This document shows positions 58,256 to 64,000 of a DNA stretch of 64,000 nucleotides, one piece after another (positions within the stretch are counted from its first letter, which is position 1; each line of letters begins with the position of its first letter). A model generated the notes under the pieces. That model was given only the letters and a program-made list of their open reading frames with translations, did no database searches and had not been told where the DNA came from. Source of the stretch: Zea mays (Eukaryota > Streptophyta > Magnoliopsida > Poales > Poaceae); assembly GCF_902167145.1 (NCBI RefSeq), contig NW_023366871.1:62001-126000 (forward strand). Reading direction: 5' to 3'. The translations under genes were made by a program, and so were the position numbers.

Positions 58256-58941
58256 CGGTCACCACGGTCAGATGCGGGCTCGGATTGGAATGTTCAAGCA
58301 CAACATGGAAAGCTTATCAAGTCTACTTTCATATGGATCCGGAATTATAGTCATATCTGTTCTGAGGCCGCCGTAATCATTGTTTTCTTACCGAGACATT
58401 TCCTGCCTTTTCTGCCCATGGTGCTGCGTCACCCTATTTTGGCCCAATGGGTCGTGTATCAAGTTAGGTCCATTAGGGACGCATCCTAGGGTTGCAGCAC
58501 GACCCCAATACCCTTGTGGTCGTCCTCCCATGTTTATAAACCCCCTAGCCGCCACCAAGAACAGCGGGTTTTGTTTAGATCAAGTTTAGCTCTCGCTACT
58601 TGCTTGCAAGCGCGCGTGCTAGTTCAGCCGCCCGTCTTCTTGTCTTCGGAACCCCACCATATTGTAGTTTGATCTTTAAACCTACATTTAGATCTGGTAA
58701 TTCAGTACTTGTTCTACTTGTTCTTGCTAGTTCTTCGATTGCTTGCAGGACGAGTGCCCTAGTGGCCAGGGTGTCACGCTCCACAAGATCGTGACAGCCA
58801 TAGGAGGTGGTGTATCGGTTGCTAAGGCGCAGCGTCTTTGGAAGGCTGTAGTCGGGCCGTGAACGTCGTCTCCTCCCCCAATCGAGTTATTCCACACCCT
58901 CTCATCGAAAGATCGGGCAATCACCCAACGGGTGCACATCA
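58012..58941 (+). repeat. CRM2 copy 2, 3' LTR
   Basis: 930 bp, matches the 5' LTR. TATA-like TTTATAAA near 58533-58540. Followed by TSD GTCCA and CRM1 O sequence. Confidence 0.93.
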
Positions 58942-59190
58942 GTCCAGCTCAGTGTCACCGCCGTATTCCTGCTCCATCTTTGTGGTCAATGCATCATGGC
59001 GTGCCAGGATGGTGTCGAGTGTGGTGCGAGTCGCCGTTTGAGCAAGGTCAAGTTGGTTGAAACGCTCGGTCGTCGAAGTGATCGTTGAATCAAGTCGTTC
59101 ATGCATCGTCCTAATGTCCGCAGCAAGTCCATCAATTTGTCCCCTTACTTCCTGCAACTGGGCATCCACCATGTCGTGTGCTCCTGCCAT
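58942..59190 (-). pseudogene. CRM1 (O) gag fragment, N-terminus
   Basis: ATG at 59190; MAGAHDMVDAQLQEVRGQID and on to TKMEQEYGGDTEL, interrupted by CRM2. The heptad-like leucines suggest a coiled coil, as at the N-terminus of the other CRM Gags here. Confidence 0.8.
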
Positions 59191-60410
59191 AGTTAGCGCA
59201 ACACCAAAACACCAAAAGGAGAAAAACAAACGACAAAAACAGGGGTGTATTGCTCACAAGGCGCTCACACTAGTGCTGTTATCAAGTTCTTATCCGTTCT
59301 TACCAAGCCACAGTGGTGAACTGCAACCAACAGGTGGAACCGGTGACAGATTGGATGAGCGATTGCCTGGAGAAACAGAAACCTTCTCGTCGTAGAAATA
59401 TGTGGAGTTTTGGGTAGGCTGCACTCAAGTCAATGATTAGCACAATCAAACAATAATGCAAAGTTGAATTATAGTGCAAAACACGAAACTATATTGTTGG
59501 CCACAAGTGTAAAGGACGGATGGAACTAGCAGAATGGCAGTACCGTAAATATTGTACTAGCGAGGCCACTAGTAGGAATCACAAGTGATTTTGTTTTTCT
59601 TTTTTGTATGATTTTTTTGATATTTTCTCAGCACAAGAAGCAACAAAATAGGAGCTACACGAAGTTTCACCTAAAACAGAAATCAGATGTGGTCTATAGA
59701 AAATCAGGAAGTTCTGTGAAAAGCGTGCGAGAACTTTGACGAATTTTTTTCTTTATTTTCCTGAATTTTTTTGACAATTTTGTCGAACCCCAAACAGACC
59801 ATAGGTCAGTTTGGTCGGACTCAGAATGGTGTCGACAAGCTCCTGTAAAAATTTCAGATTTTTTGGACACCCGAGCGAAAAGTTATGCCCGTTTTACGGA
59901 AGGTACCTCAAGTTATGTGTTAAAAACGACCGGGATGAAACAACCGTATCCTTTCTCCTTCGTTTTCTTTTTTTTTGTTTCTGTTTTTTTTTTGAGTAAC
60001 CGAAGGAGAAAAACAAGGAAGCGGTTGTTGACTCGGTTTGTTTTTTTTCTGTTTTTTTCGTAACCGAAGGAGAAAAACAAGGAAACGGCCGTTGACTCGG
60101 TTTGTTTTTTCTGTTTTCTTTTTGACGTAACCGAAGGAGAAAAACAAGGAGACGATGTTGACTCGGTTTGTGGCGTGATCAAACGGGAGATGGTGGCGGC
60201 GCTAGGGTTTGAATGGTGGAAGAACACAATGCAACCAGCAACAAGGAAACGCGAAAGCACACAAATTCAACAATGCAGATTAGTGAAAGAAAGTGCGAGG
60301 CTCAAAAGGGTGCTGGGATAAGATCTAACCTGAATTTTTATGTGGTTTTGTGGACTGTAGGAAAAAACGCTCGATAAACTCACCGATCAACCTGGAAATC
60401 TGATACCAAT
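59191..60410 (-). other. CRM1 (O) 5' leader
   Basis: Same layout as the N and D leaders: triple 64-bp repeat near 59965-60160 and PBS at 60396-60410. More point differences than between N and D. No gene. Confidence 0.75.
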
Positions 60411-60976
60411 TGATGTAGCTGAGGTGCCCGATCTTTCGGCGAGTAGAGATAATTCCGATTTGGCGGAAGATGACCCTTGCGATCCGACTACGACGAGCAA
60501 GCCCGAGGCGCCAATGCAATCGCTGAACCAACTCCCTGTGGTTACCGACCTTGCTGATGCGAGATCGGCCTGATCACGAAGATCGTTTCCTGTGCGCAAT
60601 CGAAGAACGAACAAGAAAAAGATGCGAGCAATCTAATCTATTACTCGAGGGTGGAGTTCTGAATACACGAAGACAGCGCATATTTGCGCGTGTTCGAGAG
60701 TAGCTAGGGCTAACGTAAAACAAAACTCGAAAATAAAGGAGGCGCAGCTCCTGCATAAATAGAGGGGGCGTAGCCCCTAGGGTGGCCAACCCTAGGTCGT
60801 CCACTATGGGCCGCAGTTGGGCTGGTCGTCTATTCTTCTGGGCCCTCATTCTTCAGTAGCATGACAAAGTTAAGATATCTGGCACGGGCTCGAGTGATTG
60901 GCCCAGCTAATGAAGGAAGTGGCGCTTGATGTGGAGGTGCTGCTGGTGTAGTCGTACTCATAGTGATGTCCTCATC
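60411..60976 (-). repeat. CRM1 (O) 5' LTR
   Basis: 566 bp, from TGATGTAGCTGAGG to GTCCTCATCA. Its right flank is GTTCC, matching the left flank at 40245-40249. Private variants GACAAAGTTAAGATATCTGG and GCATATTTGCGCG separate it from N and D. Confidence 0.87.
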
Positions 60977-63900
60977 AGTTCCGGTGGCAAAAACTCATGC
61001 TTTGTATGCACCTCGACACCCGTTTTCGGAATGGGTGATGTGCGGCAACACAATTGCGAAACCACCCCAAACATGAGTTTTGGACCTAAAGTAGTGGATT
61101 GGACATGTTCGTTGCGAAAAACGAATAAATGGTTCCGGTGGCAAAAACTCGTGCTTGTATGCACGCCGACACCCATTTTCGGAACTGGTGACGTGCGCCA
61201 ACGAAATTGCGCGAAACCACCCCAAACATGAGTTTTGGACCTAAAGTAGTTGATTGGGCATGTTCGTTGCGAAAAACGAAGAAATGGTTCCGGTGGCGAA
61301 AACTCATGCTTTATATGCACCCCGACATCCGTTTTCGTCATGGATGACGTGCTGCAACGAAATTGCGCGAAACCACCCCAAACATGAGTTTTGGACCTAA
61401 AGTAGTGGATTGGGCATGTTCGTTGCGAAAAACGAAGAAATAGTCCCGGTGGCAAAAACTCATGCTTTGTATGCACCCCAACACCCGTTTTCGGAATGGG
61501 TGACGTGCGGCAACGAAATTGCGCGAAACCACCCCAAACATGAGTTTTTACCTAAAGTAGAGGATTGGGCCCGTTCGTTGAGAAAAACGAAGAAATGGTT
61601 CCGGTGGCGAAAACTCATGCTTTGTATGCACCCCGACACCCGTTTTCGAAATGGGTGACGTGCGGCAACGAAATTGCGTGAAACCACCCCACCCCAAACA
61701 TGAGTTTTGGACCTAAAGTAGTGGATTGGACATGTTCGTTGTGAAAAACGAAGAAATGGTTCCGGTGGCGAAAACTCATGCTTTGTATGCACCCCGACAC
61801 ACGTTTTCGTAATGGGTGACGTGCGGCAACGAAATTGCGCGAAACCACCCGAAACATGAGTTTTGGACCTAAAGTAGTGGATTGGGCATGTTCGTTGCGA
61901 AAAACGAAGAATTGGTTCCGGTGGCAAAAACTCATGCTTTGTATGCACCCGACACCCGTTTTCGGAATGGGTGACGTGCGGCAACGAAATTGCGCGAAAC
62001 CACCCCAAATATGAGTTTTGCACCTAAAGTAGTGGATTGGGCATGTTCGTTGCAAAAAACGACGAAATGGTTCCGGTGGCAAAAACTCGTGCTTTGTATG
62101 CACCCCGACACCCGTTTTCGGAATGGGTGACGTGCGGCAACGAAATTGCGCGAAACCACCCCAAACATGAGTTTTGGACCTAAAGTAGTGGATTGGGCAT
62201 GTTCGTTGTGAAAAACGAATAAATGGTTCCGGTGGCAAAAACTCGTGCTTTGTATGCACCCCGACACCCGTTTTCGGAATGGGTGACGTGCGGCAACGAA
62301 ATTGCGCAAAACCACCACAAACATGAGTTTTGGACCTAAAGTAGTGGATTGGGCATGTTCGTCGCGCAAAACGAAGAAATCGTTCCGGTGGCGAAAACTC
62401 GTGCTTTATATGCACCCCGACACCCATTTTTGGAATGGGTGACGTGCGGCAACGAAATTGCGCAAAACCACCCCAAACATGAGTTTTGGATCTAAACTAG
62501 TGGATTGGGCATGTTCGTTGTGAAAAATGAAGAAATGATTCCGGTGGCGAAAACTCATGCTTTGTATGCACCCCGACACCCGTTTTCGGAATGGGTAACG
62601 TGCGGCAACGAAATTGCGCGAAACCACCCCAAACATGAGTTTTGGACCTAAAGTAGGGGATTGGGCATGTTCATTGCGAAAAACGAAGAAATGGTTCCGG
62701 TTGCGAAAACTTGTGCTTTGTATGCACCCCGACACCCGTTTTCGGAATGGGTGACGTGCTGCAACGAAATTGCGCGAAACCACCCTAAACATGAGTTTTG
62801 GACCTAAAGTAGTGGATTGGGCATGTTCGTTGCGAAAAACGAAGAAATAGTTCCTGTGGCAAAAACTCGTGCTTTGTATGCACCCCAACACCCGTTTTGG
62901 AATGGGTGACGTGCGGCAACAAAATTGCGAGAAACCACCCCAAACATGAGTTTTGGACCTAAAGTAGGGGATTGGGCATGTTCATTGCGAAAAACGAAGA
63001 AATGGTTCCGGTTGCGAAAACTTGTGCTTTGTATGCACCCCGACACCCGTTTTCGAAATGGGTGACGTGCGGCAACGAAATTGCGTGAAACCACCCCAAA
63101 CATGAGTTTTGGACCCAAAGTAGTGGATTGGGCATGTTTTTGCGAAAAACGAAGAAATGGTTCCGGTGGCAAAAACTCATGCTTTGTATGCACCCCGACA
63201 CCCGTTTTCGGAATGGGTGACGTGCGGCAAAGAAATTGAGCGAAACCACCCCAAACATGAGTTTTGGACCCAAAGTAGTGGTTTGGGCATGTTCGTTGCG
63301 AAAAACGAAGAAATGGTTCCGGTGGCAAAAACTCGTGCTTTGTATGCACCCCGACACCCGTTTCAGAATGGGTGACGTGCGGCAACGAAATTGCGCGAAA
63401 CCACTCCAAACATGAGTTTTGGACCTAAAGTAGTGGATTGGGCATGTTTTTGCAAAAAACGAAGAAATGGTTCCGGTGGCAAAAACTCATGCTTTGTATG
63501 CACCCCGACACCCGTTTTCAGAATGGGTGACGCACGGCAAAGTAATTGAGCGAAACCACCCCAAACATGAGTTTTGGACCCAAAGTAGTGGTTTGGGCAT
63601 GTTCGTTGCGAAAAACGAAGAAATGGTTCCGGTGGCAAAAACTCGTGCTTTGTATGCACCCCGACACCCGTTTTCAGAATGGGTGACGTGCGGCAACGAA
63701 ACTGCGCGAAACCACCCCAAACATGAGTTTTGGACCTAAAGTAGTGGATTGGGCATGTTCGTTGCGAAAAACGAAGAAATGGTTCTGGTGGCGAAAACTC
63801 TTGCTTTGTATGCACCCCGACACCCGTTTTTGGAATGGGTGACGTGCGGCAACGAAATTTCGCAAAACCACCCCAAACATGAGTTTTGGACCTAAAGTAG

Positions 63901-64000
63901 GGGGGATTGGGCATGTTCGTTGTGAAAAACGAAAAATGGTTCCGGTGGCGAAAACTCGTGCTTTGTATGCACCCGACACCCGTTTTCGGAATGGGTGACG
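60977..64000 (+). repeat. CentC satellite array 5 (runs off the window)
   Basis: 3.02 kb, about 19 monomers, same orientation. It starts with the GTTCC TSD and continues the monomer cut at 40249. Some variants (GGATCTAAACTAGTGG near 62490, CGTCGCGCAAAACG near 62360) are shared with array 4, with TSD-corrected spacing near 18 monomers. No gene. Confidence 0.95.

Larger units (their letters stand above)
51371..58941 (+). mobile_element. CRM2-type centromeric retrotransposon, full length (copy 2)
   Basis: 7,571 bp with two 930-bp LTRs (51371-52300 and 58012-58941) and TSD GTCCA at 51366-51370 and 58942-58946. It is inserted, in the opposite orientation, in the gag of CRM1 O. Gag-pol is fully open. 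With copy 1 (13724-21290, minus) it forms an inverted pair about 30 kb apart. No LTR difference was seen by eye. Confidence 0.94.
40250..60976 (-). mobile_element. Nested CRM1 complex (outer boundaries)
   Basis: Flanked by the 5-bp TSD GTTCC at 40245-40249 and 60977-60981; joining the flanks restores a CentC monomer (AATGGTTCCGGTGG). The outer element (O) keeps its 5' LTR (60411-60976), leader and gag pieces. Inside it lie a second CRM1 (N), a deletion derivative (D, TSD CATAC) and a CRM2 (TSD GTCCA). O's pol and the left side of its 3' LTR were lost by LTR-LTR recombination with N. Confidence 0.85.

Noticed and set aside
1..64000. Host genes, tRNA or rRNA genes
   Set aside because: Every stretch longer than 300 bp is accounted for by CentC, CRM1, CRM2 or the Sirevirus; I saw no tRNA- or rRNA-like sequence.

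Overview
This window is plant centromeric DNA, almost certainly from maize (Zea mays) or a very close relative. About 26.8 kb is a satellite with a 156-bp period that I recognise as CentC. Almost everything else is LTR retrotransposon: two full-length, open-frame Ty3/gypsy elements of the centromere-targeted CRM2 type, a nested pile of CRM1-type elements, and the 3' part of a Ty1/copia Sirevirus. I see no host protein gene, rRNA, tRNA or CRISPR array. Family names come from my knowledge of maize repeats; structure, lesions, target-site duplications (TSDs) and duplication offsets were read from the sequence by eye.

Layout. 1-6147: Sirevirus (+): gag C-terminus, frameshifted pol, non-coding tail with repeated polypurine tracts, and 3' LTR, inserted into CentC. 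6148-13723: CentC array 1. 13724-21290: intact CRM2 (-), TSD TTTTG. 21291-33942: CentC array 2. 33943-35127: CRM1 5' LTR plus leader (+), cut at a duplication junction. 35128-37166: CentC array 3. 37167-38727: a head-to-head rearranged pair of CRM1 fragments. 38728-40249: CentC array 4. 40250-60976: a 20.7-kb CRM1 complex (-) with outer TSD GTTCC. It holds a mutated CRM1 (40250-47103), a gag-integrase deletion derivative (47464-50957, TSD CATAC), an intact CRM2 (+, 51371-58941, TSD GTCCA) and the split remains of the host CRM1. 60977-64000: CentC array 5. All five arrays run in the same orientation, and where TSDs exist they reconnect exactly, so this was once one continuous satellite array.

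History that can be read. CentC grew by block duplications of about 30, 17, 15, 14 and 20.7 monomer equivalents. The 30-monomer (4,670 bp) duplication is older than the CRM2 insertion that splits its second copy. The 3,223-bp duplication carried a CRM1 end with it. CRM1 elements inserted into one another; one nested insertion was then trimmed by recombination between LTRs, leaving a hybrid LTR. The two CRM2 copies are the youngest elements: LTR pairs near-identical, polyproteins of 1,643 residues that differ at about four positions.

How the parts relate. CRM elements encode Gag, protease, reverse transcriptase, RNase H and an integrase whose C-terminal CR motif is encoded inside the LTR. In this family that motif is associated with integration into CENH3 chromatin, which fits insertion into CentC and into other CRMs. 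The many long antisense open frames in CentC arise because 156 is divisible by 3 and two antisense frames have almost no stops; I do not treat them as genes.
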